Shown here piece by piece: positions 44,791 through 56,949 of a stretch of DNA of 64,000 bases. Source of the stretch: Paraphysomonas bandaiensis (lineage: Eukaryota; Chrysophyceae). The stretch spans positions 1-64,000 of the forward strand of contig CBFFRP010000263.1 in the NCBI GenBank assembly GCA_965644295.1, written 5' to 3'. Numbering within the stretch: position 1 is the first letter of the stretch; every line of letters begins with the position of its first letter. A program made the translations under genes and the position numbers. The notes beneath the pieces are model-generated. The model had not been told where the DNA came from. It did no database searches and saw only the letters and a program-made list of their open reading frames with translations.

Positions 44791-45198
44791 GGTTGTACCA
44801 TATACAGTCGTATACAATGTATACCGCAGTTTACATATGTTATACTTCGCCTAAAACAGATGTTTTTTTATTGGCACTTGTGGACCAATAGATTGCTCTG
44901 TTAATCGTAGGGACTGCATTAATTGGATATTCTAGAAGAGGAATATGACATGGCCATATAGCAAATCATATCACTCCTATATTAATTGATAGGCCTTCTG
45001 TTCTCAATGGTGGAAAAAAGATGTTCTTATGGTGCTTATGTATATGTATCACACGCACTTCATATGGAATTCAAGTATATGATTTGTACGTGAATTTCTA
45101 TACATTAGTACCATATGAATTCAAGGCATTCATAATCTCTTAATACACTAATATACACACGTCAAGACCACTATTACCACATTGATATCCCCATAATC
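44791..45198. other. Promoter side of the aminotransferase gene
   Basis: About 400 bp of AT-rich sequence; no defined element recognised. Confidence 0.35.
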
Positions 45199-47242
45199 AT
45201 GAGAAGAGGACGTTTCTTAATGAAGGCGATGTCTTTGAATCTGTCAACAGTTAATAGTCATGTTAAGAACGCTGAGTGAGTCACGCGCATACAAAACATA
45301 CACGTGTAACTACAAATAGATATGTATGTATGTGTATCTCTGTATGTGTATGTGTGTATAGGGAGATGCGTGTGTATGCATACGTGCACCCCTCTCTATA
45401 TATTCATATGTGTGTATGTATATACATGTATGTGTATATGCATAGAGACATGTGTATGTATGTATGTATGTATGTATGTATGTATGTGCATCTCTCTCTA
45501 TATATATACGTGTATCTCTCTATATATTCGTATATGTATATATATGTGTGTATATTTAATCCTAGTTTTGTCTTATAGATATGCTGTCCGAGGGCCCATT
45601 CTACTGGCCGCTCAAGAGGTTAACACACCTGTATATATCATACAACAGTAACCATATGCATTCAATAGATTGAAGAGAGACTGAAGAACGATCCCGGAAG
45701 CCTACCGTTCAAACGAGTCTTAAAGTGTCATATTGGAAACCCCCAATCACTGAAACAGCAGCCGATATCGTTTGTTAGAGATGTTTTAACATGTGTCATC
45801 AATCCCTCGATGGTAATATATGGATGGATGTGTGTATCTCATATGAGTCATGTGATTGTTGTATAGATGGAGCGGGCAACATTTAATCCTGATGTTGTCG
45901 AGCGAGCTAAGCGGTATTTAGAAGAGATCGGTAGCGCCGGGGCTTATGCGGAATCACAGGGTATCTCTGCTGTTCGTCAGGAGATTGCAGATTTCCATTA
46001 CCAAAGAGATGGATACCCTGCTGATCCTCGTAACATATTTCTCACAAATGGTGCCTCTGAAGGAGTGAAGAGTTTCTTGCAAACTATTATTCGGGACCCG
46101 GCATCAGGCCACAGGGATGCTGTTTTGACTCCTATTCCACAGTATCCACTCTACTCCGGCACCACAGCAGTTCTCAATGGTGTGTTGGTTCCCTACTACC
46201 TCAATGAAGAGGCTGGTTGGACGAGCACCTCAAAGGACCTGGATGCAGCGTACGAGGGTGCCGTTGCTGAGGGAGTCACCCCGCGAGCGCTGGTTGTGAT
46301 TAACCCTGGTAATCCTACGGGACAGGTGATGGCGGAAGAGGTAGTTCGTGAGGTAGCGGCATGGTGTCGGGACAGAGGCGTAGTATTGATGGCGGACGAG
46401 GTCTACCAAGAAAACGTCTACAAAGACGGCGCCAAGTATGCTTCTTAAGTTTCCTTCATTTTAACAACACCTCAACCTCTATTTCAGGTTTACATCATTT
46501 CGCAAAGCCGCGTTCGACCTCGATCTATTCTCTGGCCAGGATCCTCTTCAGATGGTGTCCTTCCACAGGTATGCCACAGTATTTCACCCAATTATTGTTG
46601 GCCAGCAGTATGACACAATTTGTGTAGTGTCTCTAAAGGTTTCTTTGGTGAGTGTGGTCTTCGCGGTGGATACTATGAGCTATTGGGCATTCCAGATGAA
46701 GTAAGGATGGAACTTTACAAGCTAGCGTCCATGTGTTTGGGAAGCAATACTGTGGGCCAGATTGTAACTGGAGTCATGGTAAAGCCTCCTCAACCAGGAG
46801 ATGCATCCTACGAACAGTATAATCGGGAACGTAGTGACATTCTTGACTCATTAAAGCGGCGATCATTGGTGATGTGCGAGGGATTAAATTCTCTGACCGG
46901 AGTGAGCTGCAACGTGATTGAGGGTGCTATGTACGCATTCCCAACCATTAGATTACCAAGTACTAAATCCTCCTTAGTGTACTATACTTTTATTCTGACC
47001 ATTTATATATAGAAAAAGCTGTTGAAGCTGCGAAAGCTGCTGGAAAGGGCCCAGACACATTTTACTGTCTGCGATTGGTGCACGAAACAGGAATATGCGT
47101 TGTTCCTGGATCTGGCTTCCGCCAAAAGGAAGGAACATATCACTTCCGTATCACAATCCTCCCTCCAGAGGATCAAATCGACGAAGCTGTTGGACTTTTA
47201 CGTGACTTTCACGAGAAATTTCTTAATGAATACAAAGACTGA
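45199..47242 (+). CDS. GPT: Alanine aminotransferase
   Basis: Seven exons: 45199-45275, 45579-45618, 45669-45812, 45867-46435, 46488-46568, 46628-46959 and 47013-47242; 1,473 nt, 490 residues, the usual length. Landmarks are '[13 protein letters not shown]', '[18 protein letters not shown]', '[14 protein letters not shown]', '[13 protein letters not shown]', '[11 protein letters not shown]', '[12 protein letters not shown]', the PLP-lysine in '[16 protein letters not shown]' and '[19 protein letters not shown]'. The enzyme interconverts alanine plus 2-oxoglutarate with pyruvate plus glutamate. The N-terminus ([14 protein letters not shown]) is short and basic, giving a possible weak organelle signal. 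Intron 1 is 303 nt and full of GTAT/TGTA repeats; the other introns are 48-59 nt. Confidence 0.95.
45276..45578 (+). repeat. Repeat-filled first intron of the aminotransferase gene
   Basis: GT-AG intron dominated by imperfect (GTAT)n, (TATG)n and (TCTC/TATA) runs, including a clean GTAT block at about 45455-45487. Confidence 0.85.
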
Positions 47243-47469
47243 ACTGATTAGCTCGTATCTGTACGGGGATGTTTAGGAATGGCGTGCTGAACATATTTAT
47301 GTAAAGTTTTATAGCTATTGCATAGTCTTCCTGTCCACTTGGTTTGTAACTAAGTAGATCATGTTTCGACTGTAACGGAATACCCTGTATAGGTATTCTA
47401 GTCTGTCAATAATTCCATTTTAGAAATACCATACTTGTAATATTCGGGCTCTGTTTTCTTAGTACATCA
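47243..47469. other. 3' flank of the aminotransferase gene
   Basis: No gene recognised. It leads into the dispersed repeat pair. Confidence 0.35.
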
Positions 47470-48160
47470 ACAATAGAGCATATGTTCACCAGATGTTACA
47501 TGAACATGCCGTGAAGTGTTATGATTAATAATTATTCCTACTGAAATGCATTATGTGCAACAATGCAAGGTTAAGGTTTACGTGTAGAGCTCGGTTAACT
47601 TATGGTCACAATTTATATGTAAATTACGAGAATGCAACAGTCTATTGAAAGTCTTATTATTAGCAATAGGCGTTAAAAACCTGTACCAACTTAGTAGCTA
47701 GATGAATGCTAGACAAACTAGTTAGACCTCTACCTGTAACAAATCAGTACACACTTATTTTATCCTACTATTTAACGCTACAGAAGCTGCTTATGCGTCG
47801 CCGCAAGCACCAAGGTGCGATCACTTCCGCTCTGAGTTCTTAAGGTGAACATCCCGGATGCTTGACTTCAGCAGGCAGCCCAATACCCCGGTTACCCTTC
47901 AGGTGGGTCCTGTCCCGGATGCTCTTGAGGTGGGCCCATTCCTGGATGCCTGTTTACTCGTCAGGGCCCAAAGACGCCAACACAAGTGACACTTATTGGT
48001 GTCCCTTGTATCACACAAGCATTCGGCTATGAGTGGACAGAAGAATATCTGCTGACTATGTTTGCGGCTTACGTTAGTTTCCCAGAGAGAATCTCTCCGG
48101 TACTTATCCCCCAGAGCACCACGAAAAGGTGCGAGTCCGACTTTGTTGAGGGTTGCAACA
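47470..48160 (-). repeat. Dispersed repeat, copy 3 (left arm of an inverted pair)
   Basis: Matches 48305-48830 as an inverted copy over roughly 500 nt (with indels) and 41985-42620 as a direct copy. In its own direction it starts 'ccctcaacaaagtc' near 48155 and ends around the 'cctattgctaataataagac' block near 47660. Confidence 0.75.
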
Positions 48161-48304
48161 GTCTACCGGAAGTATCGTATCGCTTCCAAGTGCAACTTAA
48201 GTTACGAATTGCTAGTGTACTATAGTAAAGGTGTAGAAAGTGTAAAGTGCATGGCATTTAATATTATTTTAATTCACCTTAATATATTTCAATATATAGT
48301 TATA

Positions 48305-48830
48305 CAGCAACATACCCTCAACAAAGTCGGACTCGCACCTTTACCGGAGAGATTCTCTCTGGGAAACTAACGTGAGCCGCAATTATCGACAGCAGATATT
48401 GTTCTTCCCACTCGTAGACTAATGCTTGTGTGGTACAAGGGACACTATAATATAAGTGCTACTCGTGTAGTAGACGTCTTTGGACCCTGACGAATAAACA
48501 GGCATCCGGGAATGGGCCCAACTCAAGGGTAACCGGGGTATTGAGCTGCTTGCTGAAGTACAGCATCCGGGATGTTCACCTTAAACCTTAAGGACTCAAA
48601 AATCCTGAAGTTAGCAGGTGTCAAGTGTATCAACTTGCCCATTGCGTTTGCTTTGAGTGATTGAGCGAAAGTTGTTGCACTTTGGCGCTTGCGGTGACGC
48701 ACAAGCAGCTTTCGTAGCGTTAAATAGTAGGATATCAGAGTTAAGCACTAGTTAGTTAAGCTGCAATGCTAAATTAGTTCCGACTCGTAAATGCCTATTG
48801 CTAATAATAAGACATTCACTACAGCTGTCA
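48305..48830 (+). repeat. Dispersed repeat, copy 4 (right arm of an inverted pair)
   Basis: Starts 'ccctcaacaaagtcggactc' at about 48316 and ends 'cctattgctaataataagac' at about 48820. The two copies face head to head across about 155 bp. The last ~170 bp match the tail of the LINE-like element at 18.6-18.8 kb. Confidence 0.75.
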
Positions 48831-49035
48831 TTGGTATTGGGTGTGTTGTATGTAAAATAACGCATTTGTAAACAGTTCAACTTTCAGCTACAGATTAGAT
48901 GAAGTTTACAGAATTAATACTTTGAAGCAAAGTATACATACGACTACGCGCTATTTAGGAAGTATATACATGCACATCACCAGCAATTAGTGAAAAGTCT
49001 GGTTCCACCGAAGACACAAATTTATGATACGAAAG
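48831..49035. other. Short intergenic, no gene
   Basis: 3' flank of the coiled-coil gene; nothing recognised. Confidence 0.3.
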
Positions 49036-52000
49036 TTATATTGTGCTGTCTTCAGCTAGCTGAGGTCTTCTCGGTGGGGGTCTCCGTGGCGATGGAACTG
49101 ATCCATTCGCATGACGTCTCGACTCATTCAACATTTTCTGGGTACTCTTGACATCAATATTCGCGATATCGGTAAAGAATACTTCTACTAAATTTAACAG
49201 CTTTGGTAAGTTGATATCATCGCCAGGAAGATTAGCACTTAATTGAAATGGTGAAGCCTGCTTGAACTTTTCAAGAGATGTGTATAGCTTCTTTTGCATA
49301 GATGTTTCACGTTGCTGTAGTGATGTCACCTGAGCACCTTTTAGAAGCATCTTTCGTCTCATGTCTACAAGCTAGGAAAATATTAGCAAGCAATAGTGTC
49401 ATCAGACAAATATACACATACCTTAGCCTCTAGAGTCATAATTAAGGCATTCTGCTTCTCCGCTAATTCTGCCGCCTCTTCAACCTGCTGCGAGAGAGCA
49501 GTTTCAATACTAACATGTTCTTTGCTACTACTCAGAAGATGTCGTTTAGTATCTGTTATGGACTGGTGGAGACCACTATTCTCAGCAAATGCTGTGGATG
49601 CTTTCTGATGAAGTATGGCATTCGCCTTTCTCAGATCGCTATTTTCTACTTCATAGTCGTGAAGCCTGTTTAAAGCGTTCATACTGTGCATAAGCATTTG
49701 ACTCAGAGTGTTAGGAATTTCGAAATCTGGAATAGCCTCCACATATTCTAACGACTGCATTCATATCAGACACATACATAAACATGAATATAGCGATTAC
49801 CTTAGATGGGCTAGACTTGCGACTTCTACTTGGCTGGGGTGAACGTAAAATAGGAGACGGTATCGACATTGAAGCTAGATCTTCCAATTGTACGTCATCA
49901 ATAGGCCCCTCCATGTCGTAGACGCTGTTAGCATCAAATCCGTAAGTGTCATGAGATTTCGCCCGTCGCATTTCGTGAGATTTATGCTCACTCGAACCCT
50001 TACTAATACTTTTACTAGGTGATACACTTTGTTCTCGCATCATTTTCTGAGTCGACTGCAGTATTGATCTAACTTGATCAACTACAGCTTTCGCATTCTT
50101 AAGTTCGGCAATTTCTTTTTCGCATGCCGCTAGGGCAATTTTTCCTTCTTCTACTTGTTGAGAAAGCTCATGTTCAGATGACCCTACCCTTCTAACATAG
50201 TCCTCTTGTTCCTGTAGCTGACGTTCATGAGCAATCTTTATCTGATTGATTTCTGTCCGGAGGTCCATAACCTCTGCCTCAGTGCGATGTAGATCTTGGA
50301 ACATGGCGCGAATCCGCTCATACAAAGGTGGACACATTCGTCGTAGAGATGAAACCCCGCACCATGCAGCGTGCTTCTGTGCTAATGACAAACCATCATT
50401 ACTTTCAGATGTACTTCCAAGTCCATTTTCTCCTAATTCTTCTTCAATCTCCCGAAGTTGGCTTGAGAGCTCCCTGTATCGCTGGAGGTCTTGTGCATTC
50501 TGCTCTTTTTCGCTCAAGAGACGCTGTCTCTCTCCCTGAAGACGACTAACCTCAGGCTCTAAGGCACTCAATCTCGGTTGCGTATGAGATAGTTGTCCAT
50601 TTAACTTAGCAACGTCAATCTCGAGGGTTTCTTTTTGCTCTCTAAGTAAATCCGCCTCACGCTCCACAGATTTGAGGGAATGAGATTGTTCCTCATATTG
50701 CGCTCGCAGCTGCCTCAATTCTCTTTGAACCACTTCTCTCTCGTCGTCTTTTTGTTTCATCTGTAACAACAACAACAACTAAAACTATATCAAAAGATCA
50801 ACATCAAAGCAAACCTCTTCAAGCTGCTTTGTTTGAATTTTGTACAGTTCCTCGGTCTCAATAGCCTTCCGCTCTAAAAGAGCGCTGAGATCATTCCTCT
50901 GCTCTTCAAATACAGCTTGCATCCGTGTTGCTTCTTCCAGACGAGCCTGGGTAGAGCTGAGTTCTTTCTCAAGTTTCAAACACCGGGCCGTTGCATTTTC
51001 TGCTGCATCCTCCGCCACCTTGGCCCTTTGTTCCATCCCTTTACTACCTTCCTGTGCAACTCGTAGCTCTCCACGACATTTTTCCAACTGTAACCCCACC
51101 TCAGAGGACTTTTGCATATCTGCCTGAATGTACTCAACAAGAAGATCACGCTCTTGTTCTACAGCTTTCAGTTGGTCAAGTAATGAGGGGCTACTACCAT
51201 CTGAACTCTTTTGCACTCGTGTCAGGTCCTGTTGAGCCTCTGCAAGTCTCTGACGTATAGCCACCACTTGTTGTTCTAAACTCTCACTATGATGACAGAC
51301 TGTACTTTTTTCTGCTTCTAATCCCTCAACTTGAGCCTCTTTACTCTGTAAATCTCTTCGTAATGCAGTCACCTCCCCACGTAAATGGGATACTTTCATT
51401 AAGAGATCAGCATGACCAGATAATCCCACTTCATCAGCTCGAAACTCTAATGCATCTTCTAATACTTTAACTCTTACTTGTAACTCTTCTGATTGTAATT
51501 GTAACTGATCTCTTTCATGTTCTACTTCTTTTAAACGATCTTTCACTCTATGAATCTCTTGGATGGGATTGATACACTTCTCTCTACCCTGCTGATGTTG
51601 CTGCCCTCTCTCGGTCTCATAGATACGTTCAAATGACTCGACTTTAGATCGTAATTTCTGTACATCAGACTGTGATTCTTTTAAAGCCTTTTGATTATGT
51701 TTCAACTCTCTCATTAATTTCTCATTCTCAAGAATCAGATTTTTCTTTTGTTTACTTGATTCTTCTAAACGTGTTTGACTTATAGAAAGTTGACGCTGTA
51801 ATGCCTGCATTTGATCTTTATGTTCTTTCTCAATACGACGTCGCTGAGCATCACTGCTAACAGTGTTCGTACTTGTGAAGTATTGTGGCTCTACAGAAGA
51901 TACGTTTGACTTCACTTTCTTTTCATAACTTTCAATGATTTTTTTGGAATCTCTCAATTCAGTATATAAATTGGATAATTCTTTTGCCTGTAATACAAAA

Positions 52001-52099
52001 AAATGGGGATATTATATAATAAAAATGTACGAGTAAATTTACCTGTTCGGCAACTTTACTCATTAGTTTTGTGACCATCGGGTCCTCACCAGTAGACAT
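49036..52099 (-). CDS. Large coiled-coil protein of unknown function
   Basis: Exons 52099-52043, 51987-50815, 50760-49801, 49754-49422 and 49371-49036; 2,859 nt, 952 residues, every exon a whole number of codons. The introns are short: 55, 54, 46 and 50 nt. Almost the entire length is heptad-type coiled coil rich in Glu, Gln, Lys and Leu. It is broken by a Ser-rich linker (~residues 640-725, with 'SPSKSISKGSSEHK' and 'SRSRKSSPSK'). The C-terminal tail has Pro/Arg-rich 'PRRPPPRRPQ'. No motor, kinase or membrane segment is visible. Such proteins commonly scaffold centrosome, cytoskeleton or Golgi structures, but I cannot assign one. The start Met is followed by an acidic helix and is the first in frame. 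Confidence 0.75.
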
Positions 52100-52433
52100 T
52101 ATTAATGGAGAGTGTTGAATAAATTGGATGACTTTAGTATATAAAAATGAAGATATGTCGTACACTGATGTTAATGTTGTTGAGAGAATTCATATAATCG
52201 AATCATTTGGATGATATAGTGTAATGCAAGTTGACAAGAGGGGTGTTTATGATATGCAATGTCATTCAATGTGAGATTGACAGATACAACTGCTTTACAT
52301 ACATGTGCTCTGTGCATGTGGTAGTATATTATCAACGGCCATATGTCTCACCGCCGTATACACTGTATACCGCATAAAATACATATCCATCCATATATAC
52401 TCTACCCATATATACACTGTACAGTACTCTATT

Positions 52434-52449
52434 GGCATAAAAAAAGAAA
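52434..52449 (-). terminator. RNA polymerase III terminator after tRNA-Phe
   Basis: On the minus strand the sequence just after the tRNA reads atttctttttttatgc, containing a run of seven T, the usual Pol III stop. Confidence 0.75.
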
Positions 52450-52522
52450 TGCCACGAACCGGGATCGAACCAGTGACCTTGAGATCTTCAGTCTCACGCT
52501 CTCCCAACTGAGCTATCGCGGC
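52450..52522 (-). tRNA. tRNA-Phe (anticodon GAA)
   Basis: 73 nt, no intron, no encoded CCA. The acceptor stem GCCGCGA pairs with TCGTGGC (one G-U), and the discriminator is A. D-arm 'TAGCTCAGTTGGGAGAGC' carries the A box. The anticodon loop is CTGAAGA, giving anticodon GAA. T-arm 'GGTTCGATCCC' is a standard B box. It stands alone between the coiled-coil gene and the P-loop gene. Confidence 0.97.
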
Positions 52523-52802
52523 AACTATGCGAAGGCATATTGCTGGTGGCTTATGAGAAGCCTAGTAAAGTACTGTAATATATAATTAGCAGATAGATCA
52601 ATAGAATGTCCTACCGTTCGAATTCAGACTCAATATTTTGAGTTGAATTTTTGAACTCAAATCAGCAAAAGAATCTGTACGTACTTGGTACTGCTGTGCT
52701 GTATTTATTCCGGTAGGAATTCCTGTTGCTTTTCAAACTGAATTGAAAAACCTTTTTAAATAAAAATGATACCATAGATATTTATATATATTAAAGTAAA
52801 CT

Positions 52803-53747
52803 ATGAATTGGATACGCTCAAACGCCATACCTTTTACGACAGGAGTTATAACAACCGTCATACCAACCGTTCTGCTTCCTGATGAATACAAGAAATTTGC
52901 TCACAAACTTATATTCAAATCTGTGTCTTATAAGCAGTTTTACTTTAATGCTTTCATATCACAGTCGAAATTAGATCTTCCAACTCAGTATAACAAGTTT
53001 ATTCCTCATGAATATTCGTTACAAACTATTCGTAATGGTTTGAGTAAGAAGAATGGAACAAACGTTAGTGGAGGTGTTCGAGTGTTGTGGGGGCCTCCTG
53101 GATGTGGGAAAACAACCTATACAATTCATCAATGTAATGAACTGGTTAAAGAAGGGACATTGGAAGGAGTAGTCTTGATGAATGAATGCAGAAACAATGA
53201 AACAGCACACACTTCAGATTGGCTTAACGAATGTCTAGGGCATGATATATTGAGTACAGGTAATCCATTGTCGAGCTTGTTTCCTCATCAGCCTCCGAAA
53301 CACACTGTTTTTATATTTGATCAATTTGATAATCTTTATCGTAAATGTCAAAACAAAGAATTGCTCAGAGTTGCGATCAAATCGTTAGCTGAAGACGGGG
53401 AAAAGCATGATTCTTTTTTAGTAGTCCTCTGTATCAGCGATCCTGACATTGCCGCTGAAATGTTGTTGTTAAATGGTGGAAGAAAGATTCGACTTTTAGA
53501 TCACGAACCTGAAAGGATGAAATGGACTGAATCAGAAGTGTTGGAATTCCTGTCTGATAAAGCTCTAACTGATGATCAAATATCTTCCTGCGTCAAAATT
53601 GGAACTCCTCAATTTTGCAAGGACATTGCAGAGTATAAGACTCAAGCAGAATTGGATGACGCGGTGCGAGAATCGGAAAGAGAATTGGAAAATGGGAGAA
53701 AGATTGTGCGCCGCGCGGTGACTGGACGAAGGTTACCAAAAAATTAG
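52803..53747 (+). CDS. P-loop ATPase of unknown family, intronless
   Basis: 314 residues in one exon. A weakly hydrophobic N-terminal segment (IPFTTGVITTVIPTVLLP, ~residues 8-26) may anchor it in a membrane. The Walker A motif is GPPGCGKTT (~residues 97-105), and the Walker B-like motif is 'VFIFDQFDNL' (~residues 170-178). The domain after Walker B has a sensor-like 'LVVLCISDPDIA', then a helical C-terminus rich in charged residues ending in 'GRKIVRRAVTGRR'. The layout suggests a STAND/AAA-like NTPase, but no signature gives the family. The last ~20 codons and 3' flank are duplicated near 55858. Confidence 0.7.
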   Translation: MNWIRSNAIPFTTGVITTVIPTVLLPDEYKKFAHKLIFKSVSYKQFYFNAFISQSKLDLPTQYNKFIPHEYSLQTIRNGLSKKNGTNVSGGVRVLWGPPGCGKTTYTIHQCNELVKEGTLEGVVLMNECRNNETAHTSDWLNECLGHDILSTGNPLSSLFPHQPPKHTVFIFDQFDNLYRKCQNKELLRVAIKSLAEDGEKHDSFLVVLCISDPDIAAEMLLLNGGRKIRLLDHEPERMKWTESEVLEFLSDKALTDDQISSCVKIGTPQFCKDIAEYKTQAELDDAVRESERELENGRKIVRRAVTGRRLPKN

Positions 53748-54113
53748 TCCCCACATGGATTTCCTTTTTAAAAATATTTGAATGAATCCGTTGTTTGTAC
53801 TGATAATCACTGATTGATAAATATCCTATAATGACATGAATACTCCAGCATCTGATTAATTAAGTGGTTTACCAACTGAAAGTGCATCAAGACGGAATAA
53901 TCAATATTATTGTAATTTATATTAGCATAGCTTCTCCAGGTTATAGCGGTGTATGTTCCCTCACCTACTAATAGACAACTTGTGAATAGTGCAACGTGTA
54001 GACTAATTATAAATACTTGTCAAGAGTTATATTATGCAAATGCTTTGACACATATAACACGTAGACATAGTACCTTCTCTTTCACATAATATAGTTATAT
54101 TCAACCACGGGCA

Positions 54114-54210
54114 ATAAGGAGGCTATATCGTCCCGCACTCAAAATTTTGAAACGAGGGCGAAAAGCCCGAGTTTTAAAATTTAGACAAGGGATGATACTC
54201 CTTATATCCA
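54114..54210. repeat. Foldback hairpin element
   Basis: The sequence folds on itself: ataaggagg...cgtccc and its near-complement gggatg...ctccttat form the outer arms, and actcaaaatttt / gagttttaaaattt and gagggcg/gcccgag the inner parts. Imperfect, about 95 nt in total. Confidence 0.5.
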
Positions 54211-55857
54211 TATGTTAAATTGTAGAATACCCTCATGATGTTGAAAACTTAGTATTTGATTGTATAGCTATTAGTAGCTTGCTTGCTGTAATAAGAAATA
54301 GGTGCTCCCTGATTAGCATTAAGGAAACAATTGAGAAGTCATATCGTTTCAAATCAATGGTATGTATACTGTGTATGTTTAGGGAATAGCAATTGGACTA
54401 TAGATTAACTAAAACAATAACCCCACAAATTTCTATATATAATAGCGACAACAAAATGCACTCCTACCACAGAAGAATATGAAAGCAACTGGGAGGGTTG
54501 AAATTCGTACATAAGTGTGATGATGAATATGAACAGTGGTAGTCGCATGAAAGGCTTCTTATTACCTTAATTAGCATCATCATCACATTTATATACTATA
54601 CGCTTAACCTCTGCTAGCAGTGCACCTGATTGAATGATGTGTGTATGACATTAGGCACACACTATCGTCATATAAGCACAATGTAACCCAAACTCTGAAA
54701 GAAGTGGATGCTACTGCCCTTACCACCTATACAGCATCAGATATGGCACTTAAACTCTCCTGAAATATTCTTGAAGTTGTTTCGAAGTCCTGGTTATGAA
54801 GATATATCGCTTGCACTGACATCATTATGATCTTCTACAGCAAGAGGAAGATGGAATACAACTTGGAGTGTTTGTTGATCAGCTTTGTATATTGTTTCTC
54901 TACAATTGTATACTATAAAGAATTCACGTACATATTATGACTGTCAATATCATAATTAAATAGAAGTAAGCTTCTGTTGAATGTCTATATTTGCCCGGTG
55001 CTGATATGAGCGTTCTGTTGAGCCCAAATCAGGTCAAAATAAAGCGTTTTTTTAGAACAAAATGGGGATAATATTATATCGCCTTAAATACTAAATATTT
55101 CATGATATTCATACCATCGTGATATTAAGAAGAGTTGGCCAAAATGCAGATTTAAGCTTAGTACTAGCAAGTAGAATGTTGTGATTATTAGAATGTAAAG
55201 TGATGAACACAGTAGTGTAAGAAAAAGTGAATAATAATGCAGAACATAACTATTACTGCACACGCAACGGAATAGTTAGAAGTATAATTGCCTGACAAAT
55301 TGTTGTTTACTTTACGTCTTCTAGCATCATTATGACGATCATTACGGTGGCGATCAAGTATCTTCAACAGATACTTTCATTAATTCAGTTCATGATATAT
55401 TTCATTGAACATTATATTTCACATATACTATCTTGTATTAAGATGAATCCTAACACTCCCTTCAATGATATAAACCTTAATAACCTGTAGATTATGGAGG
55501 TCATATATGATGTAAACCTTAAGCTGCAAATTATGGAGGACATATATATATATTAACACTGAGAGTAAAAAAGAGAGTAGCAGTCACTAGTTAATGAGCG
55601 AACTGCAGAGGTGCTGTATTGTGAAACCATCCTCTTGTTCCAGCATTATGTTTGCCCCATTCCGAGGGCATGGCCATAGTGGATGATATACCACCCATAA
55701 AACAGAGATATAGCACTGATTCTACCACCTGCCTACCCGTGTATCAACGTAGTTGACCGCATAGATCACTCGCAGATTCTGTTGCCGCCCCACCCGTGTT
55801 CACCTTTCCTGAAATTACGCGGGGATTTCTCATAACTATGAATGACTTCTATACATA

Positions 55858-55960
55858 AAATGGGAGAAAGATTGTGCGCCGCGCTGTGACAGGACAAAGA
55901 TCACCCAAAAGTGAGTCGTCCACATGGATATCCTTTTTGAAAATATTTGAATAAATCTGT
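55858..55960 (+). pseudogene. Duplicated 3' end of the P-loop ATPase gene
   Basis: Encodes 'NGRKIVRRAVTGQRSPKS', compared with 'NGRKIVRRAVTGRRLPKN' in the complete gene. It lacks everything upstream and reads past the parental stop position. It is a remnant created by the tandem duplication. Confidence 0.7.
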
Positions 55961-56234
55961 GGTTTGCTCTGATAATCACTGATAGACAACTTGTGAATAG
56001 TGCAAGGTGTAGACTCATTGTACATACGTGTCATCAGTTGTATTATGTAATTTTTATGACACCTACAACACATAGACATAGTGCCTTCCATTTCACATAA
56101 GAACACTATATGATACCTCTATTTTCCCAATATTGCACTAGCAGTACATCCTGCTCGCTTTAAATTGATATATAGATATGAATCTTAAAACATTTGCTAT
56201 TTTGTCCTTGACAGAATGAAATTAAGCCATCTTC

Positions 56235-56600
56235 AGCTAGGCGAAATACGAAATATTTCATGATATTCATACAATTCATACCATCGTGATATTAAGAAGA
56301 ATTTACCAAAATGCAGATTTTAGTTATAGTAATAACAAGAAAAATGTTGTGATTATTAGAATGTAAAGTGATGGACACAGTAATGTGTAAGAAAAGGTGA
56401 ATAATAATGCAGAACATAACTATCACACACAACGGAATAGTTAGAAGTATTACTGACAATGACGATCATTGCAATAACGATCAAGTATCTTCAACAGATA
56501 CTTTTATTAATTCAGTTTATGATATATTTCATTGAACATTGAACGTTATAATATTTCACATATACTATCTTATATTAAGGTGAATCCTAACACTCCCCCT
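56235..56600 (-). repeat. Copia-like LTR remnant (second copy at about 55085-55460)
   Basis: On the minus strand the block starts TGTTAGGATTCACC directly after a purine tract ATTGAGGGGGAG, the border expected between internal region and 3' LTR. This is the same arrangement as in the intact copia element, but a different family. The outer end of the LTR is not resolved. It lies downstream of the RNase H relic at 56950-57290. Confidence 0.55.
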
Positions 56601-56949
56601 CAATGAAATAAACATGAAGCTATAGATTATTGAGGGCATAATATATATATTAACAATGAGAGTAAAAACCAGAGTAGCAGTTAATAGTTAATGACCGATC
56701 TGCAGAGATGTATTGTGAAACCATCCTCATGTTTCAACATTATGTAGTATATGGCAAAAAGAAATGGTAAAAACTCCATGTATTTCAAGCTAGCCACCTC
56801 TAGGTCATTTGTGGCTTGTGATTAGGGTGACTCTGAGAGGTATTACCAGGTTTTATACATTTCACCAGGTTCTGGTATTACCTCGACTTGTTGTCAATCG
56901 CTTTCTATTGTCGCTGGATGGGATTATGATCTCAGCTCCCCTCTCATCA

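Larger units (their letters stand above)
53690..56760 (+). repeat. Tandem segmental duplication of the P-loop 3' end and an LTR
   Basis: Copy A runs about 53690-55660, copy B about 55858-56760. Matching blocks are the last codons and 3' UTR of the P-loop gene (53690-54090 and 55858-56100), a retroelement LTR-like block (about 55085-55460 and 56235-56600) and the sequence after it (55560-55650 and 56655-56750). The offset falls from about 2,170 to 1,150 bp, so copy B lacks about 1 kb of the middle. Confidence 0.7.

Noticed and set aside
44223-44801. 192-codon minus-strand frame of PVHRLAQPVHRL repeats
   Set aside because: It is the translated minisatellite; no start context, no unique sequence and no splice evidence.
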